This document shows, piece by piece, positions 1 through 11,700 of a DNA stretch of 64,000 bases. Origin of the DNA: Aedes albopictus. Taxonomy: Eukaryota; Arthropoda; Insecta; Diptera; Culicidae. The notes beneath the pieces were generated by a model, which did no database searches, had not been told where the DNA came from, and saw only the letters and a list, made by a program, of their open reading frames with translations. The position numbers and the translations under genes were made by a program. The DNA is taken from contig NC_085138.1 of NCBI RefSeq assembly GCF_035046485.1, positions 274,765,694-274,829,693 on the forward strand, written 5' to 3'. Every line of letters begins with the position of its first letter. The stretch's first letter is position 1.

Positions 1-73
1 CTTTCCGAAACTAATGCATGAACGGACGTTATTCAACGTCAGACATGCGGTCGTGTCTAGTATACAACCCCTC

Positions 74-834
74 CAACTTTTTTTTTTCTCTCTCACAAGA
101 AGGTTCAACAGGTTTCATAGAGTGCATCAAAAAATCTCAGATTTTGACTGTTTGTCAACCTTTTATATGTGCATCATTGACACAAATTTGAACTCGATTT
201 GTTAATCTTTCGCGAAACTAGAACCGTTCCCGTAAAACACTATTATTTTAAACTGTCATATTCCAGTAACCGAATTGAATGAAATTTTGAAAATTTATCG
301 ACAATATAATTATTCTCCACAAGTAATTAAAACATAGAGACTTTTCAAACAATGAGAAAAGTTATCATGGATTGACTCTTTTTAGACCTTTCTCAAAAAA
401 AAATGTATATTTTTTAAATCTATGTCATTAATTGTCATTTATATTAATATGAGCCTATTTATTTAGATGCAAGGACACATTTATTAATTTTTGTGAGGTT
501 TTGAAATTTTAACTTATTTTCCTCTATATGGGTTAAAATGTCGAACCGGTATAACTTTATTCGTCGCGAGAAAATATAACAGGATAAACGTTCAAAATTT
601 TATTCGATTCGGTTCGCTGGTTTCCAGTTGACAGTTCAAAAATTAGTTCTAATAAAAAAAAAATGGTGATTTACGGGAACGGTTCTAGCTTAGCGACAGA
701 TTAATCAATTGAGTTCAAATTTGTATCAATGATGCAATATAGGTTGATAAAAAGTCAAAATTTAAGTTTTCTGATGCGCTCTATAAAAAGTTACAGCATG
801 TTGATCTTTTTGTGAGAGAATAAAAAGTTGCCTA
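74..834. repeat. Element with long (~160 bp) inverted repeats
   Basis: Sequence around 74-236 reappears as a diverged reverse complement at about 670-834, with matching blocks such as CTAGAACCGTTCCCGTAAA. About 430 bp of AT-rich sequence lies between the arms and contains no convincing ORF. This is the layout of a foldback or long-TIR non-autonomous DNA element. I could not fix the outer ends or a target duplication, so the family is unknown. The rest of 1-970 shows nothing else I can support. Confidence 0.6.
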
Positions 835-970
835 TCCCAAATATTTTGGCCACCATCTGTACTTATAACCATTTCTTCTTATCAACATTATTTGATATTC
901 AACTTCAAATATTTCCAAACGATGGAGGAATACTCAATTGAGCTTCCAGAGGGATTCTAAAAAAAAACCC

Positions 971-1141
971 TAACATCTAAATTACCGACTCATGCAAAAT
1001 ATTTCGTTTTACCAAATCAAATATGATAGATTTAAGCATTTTATGTTAGTATGTAAACTTGCATGCAACTTTTGGAGCGTGACTTGTATGGGAAATATCG
1101 TACCTACCTAACATAAATCGCTAAAAACTATTAAATTCGAT
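971..1141. mobile_element. Left half of a small MITE split by the LTR element
   Basis: Bases 971-1018 match the reverse complement of 16421-16468 with few mismatches, giving ~48-bp terminal inverted repeats. The two halves were contiguous before the 1142-16419 LTR element inserted, so the original MITE was about 216 bp. Family not recognised. Confidence 0.65.
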
Positions 1142-1576
1142 TGTCGTGGCACAGTTCTCCCACAAATCTCGTTTCAACATTTCTCGGACTTCATCATAAA
1201 ACAATATAACTTTCCGTCATAAATTAAACACTTTCTCAGCGTGACACAAAAAACCCGAAACCTCCATCCAAATTCTTTGCCTACCAAAACATGCAGTCAG
1301 TAACGAAACCTTTTCCTTGTTTCCATAACCTTCTTAAAGTGCTTCCATATGCGCGCAATAAATTACACGCATATGCAAGACTCGAGTAGTTTACCAAACA
1401 ACTCTAGCGCGTCGTTCTGCCATTCTTGTTTAACCTACCTACTTCCTATTTTCTGCTGTACTCAAAACTTAGTTCTTAAGTGTCAAGTAAAATAAAATTC
1501 ATTCCTATTCGTAACTCCACACCGAGTAGTCGCGTTGTGAAGATATATCTCTGTATCCGAAGTCCGACATGCCTCA
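1142..1576 (+). repeat. 5' LTR of the gypsy element
   Basis: 435 bp, starting TGTCGTGGCACAG and ending GACATGCCTCA. It is repeated in the same orientation at 15985-16419, and no mismatch was seen on reading. It should hold the promoter, but I could not place the start site. Confidence 0.95.
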
Positions 1577-1594
1577 TGGCTGACCGTGACGAGA
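1577..1594 (+). other. Putative primer-binding site
   Basis: The sequence immediately after the 5' LTR is TGGCTGACCGTGACGAGA. The TGG start fits pairing with a tRNA 3' CCA end, the usual primer for minus-strand synthesis. The tRNA could not be identified securely; the ACCGTGAC block recalls arginine-type primers, but this is a guess. Confidence 0.55.
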
Positions 1595-1688
1595 GATAAG
1601 TGATTAAAGTGCGCCTTCGTATAAAATCCATGCGACAGAAGTGCAAAAGTCGTCCAAAAATAATAACCGTCAAAGTGCAGCTTAAGCT

Positions 1689-1961
1689 ATGGGAAACGAA
1701 TCGTCAACCCCGAAACCGGTGACTCACGAGCAGATCGTGAGTATCATCAACGCCAGCAACGTAAAAGAAAAAGTGCATAGTGAAAAAACCGCCAAATCGG
1801 TAGAATTAATCGCATACATTCTACTAACGGTGATATGTGTAGCCACCTTGTTCCTAGTGTATCGACTCATCGTCAAGTACGAGCGAATCAAAAATCAAAG
1901 GGTCGTTGATCGGGCAATAAGCCTAAATAACGTCACCACATCTACGGCACCAGCGCATTAA
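1689..1961 (+). CDS. Small leader ORF: predicted myristoylated single-pass membrane protein
   Basis: This is a 90-residue ORF starting at an ATG shortly after the primer-binding region, well upstream of gag. It begins MGNESS, which fits the N-myristoylation consensus (Gly2, Ser6). A hydrophobic stretch at about residues 40-61, rich in Ile, Leu and Val, looks like one transmembrane segment. A basic segment with Lys and Arg follows, then a Ser/Thr-rich tail. I do not recognise the family. Its position in the leader means it would be the first ORF on the genomic RNA. Membrane targeting of the element's RNA or particles is a conceivable role, but that is inference. Confidence 0.5.
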   Translation: MGNESSTPKPVTHEQIVSIINASNVKEKVHSEKTAKSVELIAYILLTVICVATLFLVYRLIVKYERIKNQRVVDRAISLNNVTTSTAPAH

Positions 1962-2083
1962 TCGAAGAACAAGAACAGACAGTGGACAAAAGTACGCGAA
2001 CATTTAGACGCTAAACATAGAGGGAGTCAAATTAGTGAAGAGTGAAGAAGAACGATTTAAGTGAACTGACAACATAAGACGAA

Positions 2084-2206
2084 ATGAGTGAAAAGATGAA
2101 GATCTGGCTAAGCGTAGCAATTTTGCTAACATCATTAATAGTGGGATACCTTCTGTGGGTATTCCTAAAGGAAGAATTTAGTGACATTCACATCTTACGA
2201 TGTTGA
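2084..2206 (+). CDS. Second leader micro-ORF: 40-residue membrane peptide
   Basis: ATG at 2084 opens a 40-residue frame ending TGA at 2204-2206. A charged N-terminus (MSEKMKIW) precedes a hydrophobic run of about 20 residues that reads as a single transmembrane helix. A short acidic then basic tail ending in Cys follows. It lies between the myristoylated ORF and gag. A frame this short could arise by chance, but a second membrane-type peptide in the same leader makes that less likely. No homologue recognised. Confidence 0.35.
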   Translation: MSEKMKIWLSVAILLTSLIVGYLLWVFLKEEFSDIHILRC

Positions 2207-2423
2207 ACATTTACACAACCAGAACCCGAACATAGTGCAATGCGTGTGTGTCAAACCGCTCGAGAAGCATCGGAAAGGTAGCATTGACCAAGAGCAGACT
2301 TATGCCGATGTCAGCTGAAACCGCCGCTCTTCCAGAACCAGCACATGCAGCGAAACAACAGGTGGCGATGGACACTGGCAGTAAACGATAAGTAGAACAA
2401 ATCTTTATAAATCTCCTAATGTT

Positions 2424-2645
2424 ATGCCGAAAAGGGCCATTATCGAAAAAGTAGGAATTCTACTAAAAATAGAACAGCATTTTAGAAAATCTATAAATCA
2501 AAATATTTCCAGTAATACTCTTGACGCACATTTTAATAAGGCTATCATTTTATTCGCTGAAATAGATGAGCTTCTTTTAGAAAACCAAGACGAAATTCCA
2601 GATAAAGAATTTTTACTTTTACTAGACAATCAAGAAACGCAATAG
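2424..2645 (+). CDS. Third leader ORF, 73 residues, unknown
   Basis: ATG at 2424, stop at 2643-2645, ending 65 bp before the gag ATG and in a different frame. The product is Leu/Ile/Glu-rich with no membrane segment and looks like a helical acidic peptide. It may be a Gag leader peptide, an accessory ORF or a chance frame; there is no motif to decide. Confidence 0.3.
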   Translation: MPKRAIIEKVGILLKIEQHFRKSINQNISSNTLDAHFNKAIILFAEIDELLLENQDEIPDKEFLLLLDNQETQ

Positions 2646-2710
2646 AATATATTAAAGAAAGTGTCCGAGTTAGGAGAGTAACCAAAATTAATAATTTAAA
2701 ACAAGTGGAA

Positions 2711-3682
2711 ATGGCCACCGAAAATCCTTTTGATGCCAAGCTAGCTGCATCGGTCTTGATGCCATTCGACGGCGATGCCGAAAAACTTTCCGCTTTCATT
2801 GACGGTGTAAAATTTTTGAAAAAGGTGTATACCCAAGCACAACACGGAACGTTAAAGCTATTCCTTTTAACGAGAATTTCAGGTAAAGCCCGAGATGCAT
2901 TACCTAACAATATCCAAGAGACTACTATTGATGCGATGATTGATCTCATCAAATCTGCCTGTGAAAGTAAAACTACTGCAGAACAGATATTGGCAAAAAT
3001 TAAATCAGTCAAACGCGGATTGTCAAAACAACAATATTGTCAAGAAGTGGAAATTCTTTGCAATAAGCTTACCAATATTTACGTGAGAGAGAATGTTCCT
3101 CACGCGACCGCTAAAAAGTTAGCCACCAAAGCAGGTTTGGAAACTTTGATTAACAGTACATCTAACGAGACAGAAAAAATAATACTGCAAGCAGGAACAT
3201 TTTCGACAATCGAAGAGGCAATCCAGAAAGTAAATGAGCTACCGGATAGTGTCGAGTCCAGTAACAGCATGAATCGTGTATTCCACGTAAATTCAAAAAG
3301 AATCATGCAAAAACGACAAACTCAGTACCGAGGGAACTATAATGTTGCTCCTCGTGGTTCCCATCAAAGTAATCAGCGTTACGGATCATACCCGATACGT
3401 TTTAATAACAATCAAAGTAGACCGTTCCCAAATAACAACAACTACCGTTACCGAACAGACAACCGTGGTCATGCACGCGGTTATCCGCGACAATTTAACA
3501 GAATATATTTTGCTGACAATCAATCGAGCTCACCAATGCAAAACGTTTTTCCCAATCCGCCCCCGGGCGTGCAAAGCCAAGGTCAGCATTTCGCAAACGC
3601 TAATACAGTACAACCACCGAATATGACTCAACCAAATCAACCTTTTTTTGGAACAGTAGGGCAGTATACACAATCAATGTAG
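2711..3682 (+). CDS. gag: Gag of the gypsy element
   Basis: Structural protein expected to form virus-like particles and bind genomic RNA. The 323-residue frame starts at the ATG at 2711 and ends TAG at 3680-3682. The first ~200 residues are a mixed helical domain typical of insect Gag capsids. No CCHC zinc knuckle is present. The C-terminal ~120 residues are instead rich in Arg, Asn, Gln, Gly, Tyr and Pro, with RG-type clusters that could serve as the RNA-binding region. Near the end, a run of seven T at 3643-3649 is a candidate -1 frameshift site leading into pol. Identity rests on position, composition and the adjoining pol. Confidence 0.85.
   Translation: MATENPFDAKLAASVLMPFDGDAEKLSAFIDGVKFLKKVYTQAQHGTLKLFLLTRISGKARDALPNNIQETTIDAMIDLIKSACESKTTAEQILAKIKSVKRGLSKQQYCQEVEILCNKLTNIYVRENVPHATAKKLATKAGLETLINSTSNETEKIILQAGTFSTIEEAIQKVNELPDSVESSNSMNRVFHVNSKRIMQKRQTQYRGNYNVAPRGSHQSNQRYGSYPIRFNNNQSRPFPNNNNYRYRTDNRGHARGYPRQFNRIYFADNQSSSPMQNVFPNPPPGVQSQGQHFANANTVQPPNMTQPNQPFFGTVGQYTQSM
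3643..3649 (+). promoter_or_regulatory. Candidate -1 ribosomal frameshift heptamer T TTT TTT
   Basis: In the gag frame the codons read CCT TTT TTT GGA, giving a T TTT TTT slippery heptamer. A -1 shift here enters the pol frame. From codon 3649-3651 that frame is open across the gag stop into the protease. The frame relation (gag phase 2, pol phase 1) requires a -1 shift. No downstream pseudoknot was assessed. Confidence 0.6.
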
Positions 3683-6279
3683 CTGCCTCCAATTTCATTA
3701 ATGTGCCAATTAGCGTATCTAATAAAAACTGTTCGTTCCTGGTAGATTCAGGAGCAGACATTTCATTATTGAAAACACGATGTATCTCACGTCCAATATC
3801 AATTAATCAAAATAATACTTGCGTTTTACGCGGAATAACACCCGGTGAAGCTACTTGCAGAGGAACAATCAATTGTTTTTCTTATATACAAAATACAGCT
3901 GTGAATAGCCTGTTTCATCTGATAGAAGACGATTTCCCGATACCAACTGACGGTATACTGGGAAGAGATTTCCTTACTACATACCGATGTGAAATAAATT
4001 ACGATACGTGGATTTTAGCAGCATACGTAAATAACATCCGACTTGAAATCCCAATTTGCAATAATCTAAATGGGTCTGCGTGGATACCAGCTAGATCTGA
4101 AGTATTTAGATTGATAAACAATTTTAATGTTCATGGAGATGTCATAATTAATTCCGCTGAGCTTGCACCAGGCGTGTTTTGTGCCAACGCCATTGTGAAT
4201 AGTTCCGCACCTTATGCTAAAATTATAAACACTAATGAATATCCTGTGCAACTTGCAAATTTTAATTTAAAAACTTCCAATCTTAACGACTTTTACATAG
4301 CTAAAATTGACTGTAATAATACAGATAGAATCGAAAAATTGAATGCAGAACTAAATTTTAACGATATACCTGCATCCGCCAAACAATCTTTACAACAATT
4401 ATGTCACGAATACAATGATATATTTAGTTTAAAGGATGATTTATTAACGTGTAACAATTTTTATCAACAAAAAATTAGCCTAAAAGATAAATCACCGGTA
4501 TACATTAAAAACTACCGGAATGCACAGTGTCACAAGGAAGAAATCTGTCGTCAAGTAGATAATTTAATTGCAAACGATATAATTGAACCTTCGGTGTCTA
4601 GTTACAACTCACCATTATTACTTGTTCCCAAGAAGTCAACTACTTCCGAAAAGAAATGGAGATTAGTAGTTGATTTTCGTCAATTGAACAAAAAATTGCT
4701 TGCGGATAAATTTCCTCTTCCAAGGATTGACGATATTCTCGATCAACTTGGCAGAGCCAAATATTTTTCGACGCTTGATCTCATGTCAGGTTTTCACCAG
4801 ATTGAGATCGAGAAAAATTCCAGAGAGTTCACCGCGTTCTCGTTGCAGGAACGTGGACATTTTCAGTATAAAAGATTGCCGTTTGGACTAAATATAAGCC
4901 CAAACAGTTTCCAACGAATGATGTCAATAGCACTCAGTGGCTTGAGTCCCGAGTGTGCATTCTTGTACATTGACGATGTTATTGTCGTAGGTTGTTCAAT
5001 TGAACACCATCTGAAGAACTTGAGGAATGTTTTCGAATGTTTCAGGCAAAGAAACCTGAAACTGAACCCTTCAAAATGTAATTTTTTCAAAGCAGAAGTT
5101 ACATTTCTAGGTCATAAAATCACTGATAAAGGTATCTTGCCTGATAATTCAAAATTTGATGTAATAAAAAATTACCCACAACCTCAAAACGCAGACCAAG
5201 TTCGAAGTTTTGTAGCCATGTGTAATTATTACAGGAGATTTATTCCTGGTTTTGCAAATATTTGTTGTCCTTTGAACAAATTATTAAGAAAAAATACAGT
5301 TTTTGTGTGGTCAGAACAATGCAAGTCCGCCTTTGAAACATTAAAGACTATGCTACTTTCACCACAAATATTACAGTATCCAGATTATCAAAAACCATTT
5401 ATATTGACTACAGACGCATCAGATTTCGCTTGCGGGGCAGTTTTGTCCCAAATGCATGGAAGCAATGATCTACCTGTTTCTTTCGCCAGTCGCGCGTTTA
5501 CAAAAGGCGAAGCAAATAAGCACATCATTGAGAAAGAATTAGCCGCTATTCACTGGGCTATCATGCATTATCAACCCTACTTATTAGGTCGTAAATTTTT
5601 GGTGCGTACTGATCACCGACCGTTAGTTTACCTCTTTGGAATGAAGAACCCTTCTTCAAAGTTGACGCGAATGAGGATTGATCTCGAAGAATTCGACTTT
5701 GAAGTAGAGTTCGTCCCAGGTAAAAGTAACGTTGTGGCTGACGCATTGTCTAGAATTAATATTACATCAGATAAATTAAAGTCAATTAACATTTTACAAG
5801 TACAGACCAGGTCAATGCTACGCAAACCTTGTTTAGTCAACAATAACATACAAAGCAGAGTACCGGAGCCTGATCAACTCCACGTGTATGAAGCAGTTAG
5901 CAATGAACAAATACATAAACAAAAAAAATTGCAATTTTCATTACATCAAAATAAAAATAAATCAACTATGGCAATTCTTCTCGAAAAAAATTTCAAAACG
6001 AGTCTAACTCTAGCGTTAGGTCTCACAATTAACAATGTTAACTTGCCAGAAATATTTAAGCTGATTGAAAAGGGTACCCTACAATTAATGAAACAAAATA
6101 AAATCGAAAATGAGTGTATTGCTATTTCGACTAGCGATACCATATTTAATTATATAAGTATCAATGATTTCAAAACAATAGGAAATCAAGTTTTGAAAAA
6201 TATTAAAATTATCATTTATCATCCTCCTAGAAAAATAAACAACCCAAACGAAATTCAAGCTATTTTACAACATTACCAT
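3649..6279 (+). pseudogene. pol: pol, 5' part: protease, reverse transcriptase, RNase H (interrupted)
   Basis: Aspartic protease: a DSGAD motif near 3745-3762. Reverse transcriptase: the conserved blocks run from about 4650 to 5200, with the catalytic YIDD at about 4966-4977. RNase H: begins near the TDAS motif at about 5407 and runs to the VVADALSR block at about 5740. A 500-bp tether leads to the integrase, where the frame is broken at 6279 by the BEL element. The continuation lies at 14882-15888. There is no good ATG at the start, consistent with expression as a Gag-Pol fusion by -1 frameshifting. Apart from the insertion I see no stop or frameshift, so the element was intact when hit. Confidence 0.9.
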
Positions 6280-6678
6280 TGTGACACCGGAGCTTTACGG
6301 TTTTCGGATGTAGAAAACATACACTGTAGAACTGTGGTCTAGAACTAACTTTATTACTAATGCTAAGCCTTATATATATGAATGAATGTACAATACATTC
6401 TACCTGATTTGACTCATTATCTTTTGGGTCCCTTTCTTATTATCTCTACTTTGTTATCGCCGCCACTATCGGTGCGTCACTATTTTCATTACAATTTATG
6501 GGTCTCTTTCTTGGTCCTTCGTAGAAGATTAGTTTATGACGTAATTGTCTTGGGTAGCAGAGAATTATCAACTATGCGCATATTGCAACTAACAATATGC
6601 CATGCGGTGCGCTGTATAACTTAAGGAAAATGACAACTTGAGTTTGAAATGCAAATTGATTGATTCGCGTTCGTTACA
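6280..6678 (-). repeat. BEL 3' LTR
   Basis: 399 bp; read on the minus strand it begins TGTAACGAACGC and ends GGTGTCACA. It is repeated at 14483-14881. The internal side (minus-strand sequence just above 6678) ends GGGGTCCGGAA, a weak polypurine tract. Confidence 0.95.
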
Positions 6679-6780
6679 TTCCGGACCCCGTAAATCTACT
6701 AGATTTACAATAATAATTGTCGATAAGCGATTTATTACTTATTATATGAAATGATATTAATATTGTCTTTTTACTTAGGA

Positions 6781-8760
6781 CTAGACATTTGTGTTGAATT
6801 TTGGATACACATTTCCTCTATACAGGTTCATTTCTGTTTCTTCTGTTTCATTGTTTGGTTGTTGATTCTCTTCTGAACATCTATTATTTTCCATTTTGTT
6901 TACCGTCTCCCTTCTAATGTTTTTATGCGACAAAAAATTAGTTAATGAGTCCCAGAATGATGCTATTAGTTTCCAACTGAAACCATAGATGTCATATAAT
7001 ATCTGACTATGTATGATTGTATCAACAATAAATTTTAAACCTCGAGCGAATAGGTAAATACCGATGAATGTTGACGTAGTGTTTCCCAACCATGTGCTCC
7101 AAGACAACACTTTGTTCCAGTACTTATGTATTGCACCATCAATTATTTTCTCAGATAATAAAGCATCAAATCTAAAGCCTTGAGTATTAGGATTTTGTCC
7201 AGCTAAAATTTTATAAACTACAGAAGATGCTACACGTCTTTCGCCTTGTTCATATATCATGTTCCTCATTTTGACCAAACTGTTGGAATCATAAACCCCA
7301 CTCTCCATTAAGTTTGGCAATGGCGTGTATGACCAGCTGGTAACAATATCAGTTGATAGTTTACTTGGCGCAGTGGTTTCTCGTAATCTTCCATCTGTGG
7401 TGTACCATCTGCTCCCAAATTTGAATTTGGCAGGAAGTAGAGGAGTACACTCTATTTCGGTTCCTAATGTTTGTAAAACGCGTGTAACTGGAGCTAAAAA
7501 CATTGACACATTATTGTAAAAAACGGGAATTTCTTGATAACATTGCTCAGTAAATCTTGGTGTAATGTAAACAGGTTTACACTCCAAAACGTGCAAAACT
7601 TCGCCAGCGACTACTGCTGTGTAACCATTTCTCTTCATTATGCTGCTGACGAATTCATTCGGGTTAAGCCTAGCCAGTGTAAGCTTAGTTTCTAAAAGAA
7701 CTTTATCTAACTTACACATTTCAGCCATAACCATATTGTAAATATCATTTAAAGATTGACCAATATAACTTTCTACAAGAGTAATTTTGGAATTAAAATA
7801 AGTAAACAAATCCAAATTTTTTCCACTGTTTGCTTTTCGTGTAAATGGAGATCTAATACTCTCTGTTTCAATTATTAAAATTCTAGGATGATCAGTAGTA
7901 AATCCGTTGTAACCACAAATGCGAGTATCTTCTCGTGTTTTGATCGAAAATACTTGCTTTTCTGAAATAGTGCTGTAAACCACTGAATGAGTTTGCTTTA
8001 TATTACCCTCTAAACTTGTAGTTTTATTGACAAGTCCTTCATAAATTACTTCAAATTCAGTTGTTTCACAGGACTGATTCAAGTCTACATTCCAGGTCAA
8101 ATAACCTTCTTCGGAATCTAGACATGTTCCAATTGAATACGAACACATTAAACCATTTTTCAAATATATCTGATCATTTTCAAGGTCAATATTTGCAATA
8201 TAGTCGTATAGAGCAATCTCGTACTCATAATAAACTAGTGCCCCAGTCCATGTATAGAATGGTGTACTATATGTGCCTCCGTTGCATGAATTTCCAGTCA
8301 CGCTACCTACAATAAGCGTTTCACCCCTTGTAGTGGAATTTAACTTCAGCTCATTAATTTGTCTGTCATGAGTCAGCGATACAATTCCTAAAGCGTGTAC
8401 CTTTGTACATTCTTCTGAATTGAACTCTTTGACGATGTAAGAATATCCATACTGATAATCTGAAGTATGCGAAAATGCTCCACAATGTCTTATGGACCTT
8501 CGAATTATTACCTTACATTGAAGAACTTTAGTTAAACTTTTTACATTCCTTTGTAAAACCTGTATTGTTATTTCTGTTGAACTCAAATTACTTTTCTGAG
8601 GAATACAAGAAGCTACATCAAGAAGCGAGTAACTTGTCATGTTTACCTCTGGGTTGGCACAATCAAATGCTATCAATCCTCTAGTTTCGAAACCAAAGAT
8701 TAATGTAAACATGTATACAAGCAACATAAACGATATGAAGTTACTAGGATTTTTTGTTCT
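6781..8760 (-). other. Envelope-like glycoprotein region of the BEL polyprotein
   Basis: Roughly residues 1740-2398. A hydrophobic stretch near residue 1750 resembles an internal signal peptide. An FDC motif follows at about 1770, then a ~500-residue ectodomain with many Cys and at least seven N-glycosylation sequons. A hydrophobic segment at about 2300-2320 looks like a membrane anchor, and the tail is hydrophilic. The layout fits a class III-type fusion glycoprotein such as those of rhabdo- and chuviruses. From memory, chuvirus-like glycoproteins have been reported in Aedes BEL/Pao elements, but I cannot check that here. It is in frame with pol, with no stop between them. Confidence 0.7.
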
Positions 8761-11700
8761 TATGGTTTTATTCGAACGTAGATTGCACATTTCTTCATGA
8801 TCATCTTGATTCGGGATTAAATCTGGTGAATCTAGTTTCTTCGGTTCTGAAAGTGGAATTGTGTCATGACTTCCTTGAAAGTTTTGAGTTTGTTGAAATA
8901 AATCATCATTTGTTTCTAAAGATGGCTTTGGCTTTTGAATTTTCCGAACATCTAAAACTGCCACTTTGACGGCTGGTCTTTCATAAATACCTTTAGATGT
9001 TTTAATTTCAGCAGATCTTACTTGTCCATCTTTAGCCATTCTAACACTGATTACTCGACCTTTCAGCCATGTTCCAGGAGGTGCCTTATCATCAGTTATT
9101 ACAACAATATCGTCAACTTTAATAGGTTCAATTTGATTAGTCCATTTATTTCGTTTCAACAATAATGGAAGGTACTCTTTCGTCCACCGATCCCAAAAAT
9201 ATTTCCCATAGTTTTGAACCTTTTTCCAATGATGTTTTTCTAAGTGAATTGCAGTTGGATCATAAGGTGGTACATATTCTCCAGCACGACCAATTAGAAT
9301 ATGAAATGGTGTCATTATTTCGTCGTCGATATCTTCTACTGGTATGTGTGTTAATGGACGAGAGTTTAAAATAAATTCTACTTGGATCAGAGCAGATCTT
9401 AAAATTGCTGGTCGTGGTAAACGACTACCATACTGCTTCAGCATTTTATATAGCGATAACTTTATGATTTTAATAAGCCTCTCCCATACTCCGCCGAAAT
9501 GGGATGCCGCGGGAGGATTGAATGTCCATTTTAAGGCTAATGCTGCCGCATCACCGTTTCTCATTCTTTTATCAATATTCACAATTAGTTCTTTTAATTC
9601 ATTGTCAGCTCCAACAAAGTTGGTGCCATTATCGCTGTAAAGGTGCTTAATTTTTCCTCTTCTGTTTTGAAAATTACGCAAACAGACAATAAAAGAATCT
9701 GTATCTAATTTCTCAGCCATTTCGATGTGAACTGCTCTACTAGACATACATGTAAAAATCACACCCCAACGTTTTTCTCTTGATCGTTTTACTGCAACTT
9801 CAAATGGACCAAAGTAATCCACTCCAGTATGCGTAAATGGATACAAGAAAGATTCGGTCCGATAATCTGGTAAGGGTGCCATCATGGGTGGTACTGGTTT
9901 TGCGTTAGCAATAATGCATTCTTGGCAATATTTCTTGACCTTTTTCAAAAGTGACCTTTGTTTAATAATCCAAAACTTTTGAAGAATAGCTGCAATCACG
10001 ACATTGTCATTCTGATGCAAATACCGTTCATGATATGTCTTTACAATTAAAAAAGAAATATTATGTTCATATGGTAATATAATTGGCTTTCTTGCTGATT
10101 CGGGTATGCTTCTTGCGTGTTCCAATCTTCCTCTTGCTCTGAGTACTCCATGATTATCAAGCATTGGACTCAATTTTCGTAAGTTGCTGGATTTTTCAAT
10201 TTCTTTACCTTCTTTCAGTAATGTTACTTCCTCTGCGAAACAATCCCATTGAGCTTTTTTGAATATCGCGTTTTCAACCCATTTTACATCATCATAATTA
10301 GTGCTACGATCAAAATCTGTTTTATTTTTAATCCAATCGGTAAACTTTTTTATTATTAGAGTTCGCTTAACCAAACGCCACCAGTCCGAAAAATAATCGT
10401 CCTGAATAAAAGAGTAAGGATGTATTCTTTGATGAATGTTTACATAGTTTCTCAGCTCTTCATCAGTTTCCATACTTACTGTCCAGTTTGGCCAATAACT
10501 TTCTGATTTTCTTAAAAACGATGGTCCATTGAGCCATAATGATGCTCCCTTTTTAATTTTTGTACCTTCATCAGCAGGGTTTAATGATGATTTTATATAT
10601 CTCCATTGATCCATTGAAGTTGTTTCTAAGATTTCAGCAACTCGATGAGCTACGAATTGCTTATACCGCCTATGCTGACTATTAATCCAGGCTAGGACAG
10701 TTTGACTGTCTGACCACATGACGCATTTTGAAATCGAAATTCTTAATTCTTTCTTTACGGTATTCAACAATCTTATCCCTAATATTGCTGCTTGCAACTC
10801 TAAACGTGGTATGGATAACATTTTATTCGGTGAAACTCTTGCCTTTGCTGACACTATATTCACATCAGTGCCATTTGCAGTAACACTTCTCAGATACACA
10901 ACGGCAGCAAAAGCATTTTCCGAAGCATCTCCGAACATATGCAACTCATAAAACAATGCATTTTTCAAGGTCATACATCTTGGAATCTTAAAATGGGTGA
11001 CAAGTTTAAGCATATCTATCCAAGAGTTCCAAAAATTTGATAAACTATCTGGTAACTGGCTATCCCAATCAGAAGATTCTTTATGCCATTTTTGTAAAAG
11101 AATTCTACCATGAATTGTGAAGTTCGAAATTAACCCTAAGGGATCGTAAATACTCATTACAAACGAGAGAGTTTCTCTCTTTGTAATCAACCTTGTGAAT
11201 TCCAATCGATCAAGTTTTAATTGAAATTCGATCAAATCAGTTGTTGTATTCCAATAGATACCCAATACTTTATCAGTTGGTATTTCTTTATTCTCGAACC
11301 ATTTTATTTCTGAAACATGAAGTCTTTCTGAAGGAATAACGTTGGCAAGCTGTTGCGAATTTGTAATAAAATTTCTTAGATGAAATCCAGCATACTGTTG
11401 AATATTTATAACACCCTGAACAACTTCAGATGCTTCTTTAATTTCATCAAAGCTATCCAAATAATCATCAACATAAAAGTTATTTTCAGAAGCCTCAGAA
11501 GCCTTTGGAAAATCATCCTTAAAAAGCTGTGCATTATAATTTTTCACTGCTTGAGCACAAGCAGGAGAACACGTTGATCCAAAAATCATTGATTCCATCA
11601 CATATACGCTCGGATCCCTATCGGCCTCACATTGTCTCCAAAGGTATCTTTGTGCAGGCTGATCTTCCATAACAATTTTTATTTGCTGAAACATTTCTTG

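Noticed and set aside
6382..6624. 80-codon frame, repeated at 14585-14827
   Set aside because: It lies wholly in the BEL LTR and is antisense to the element; present twice only because LTRs are repeated.
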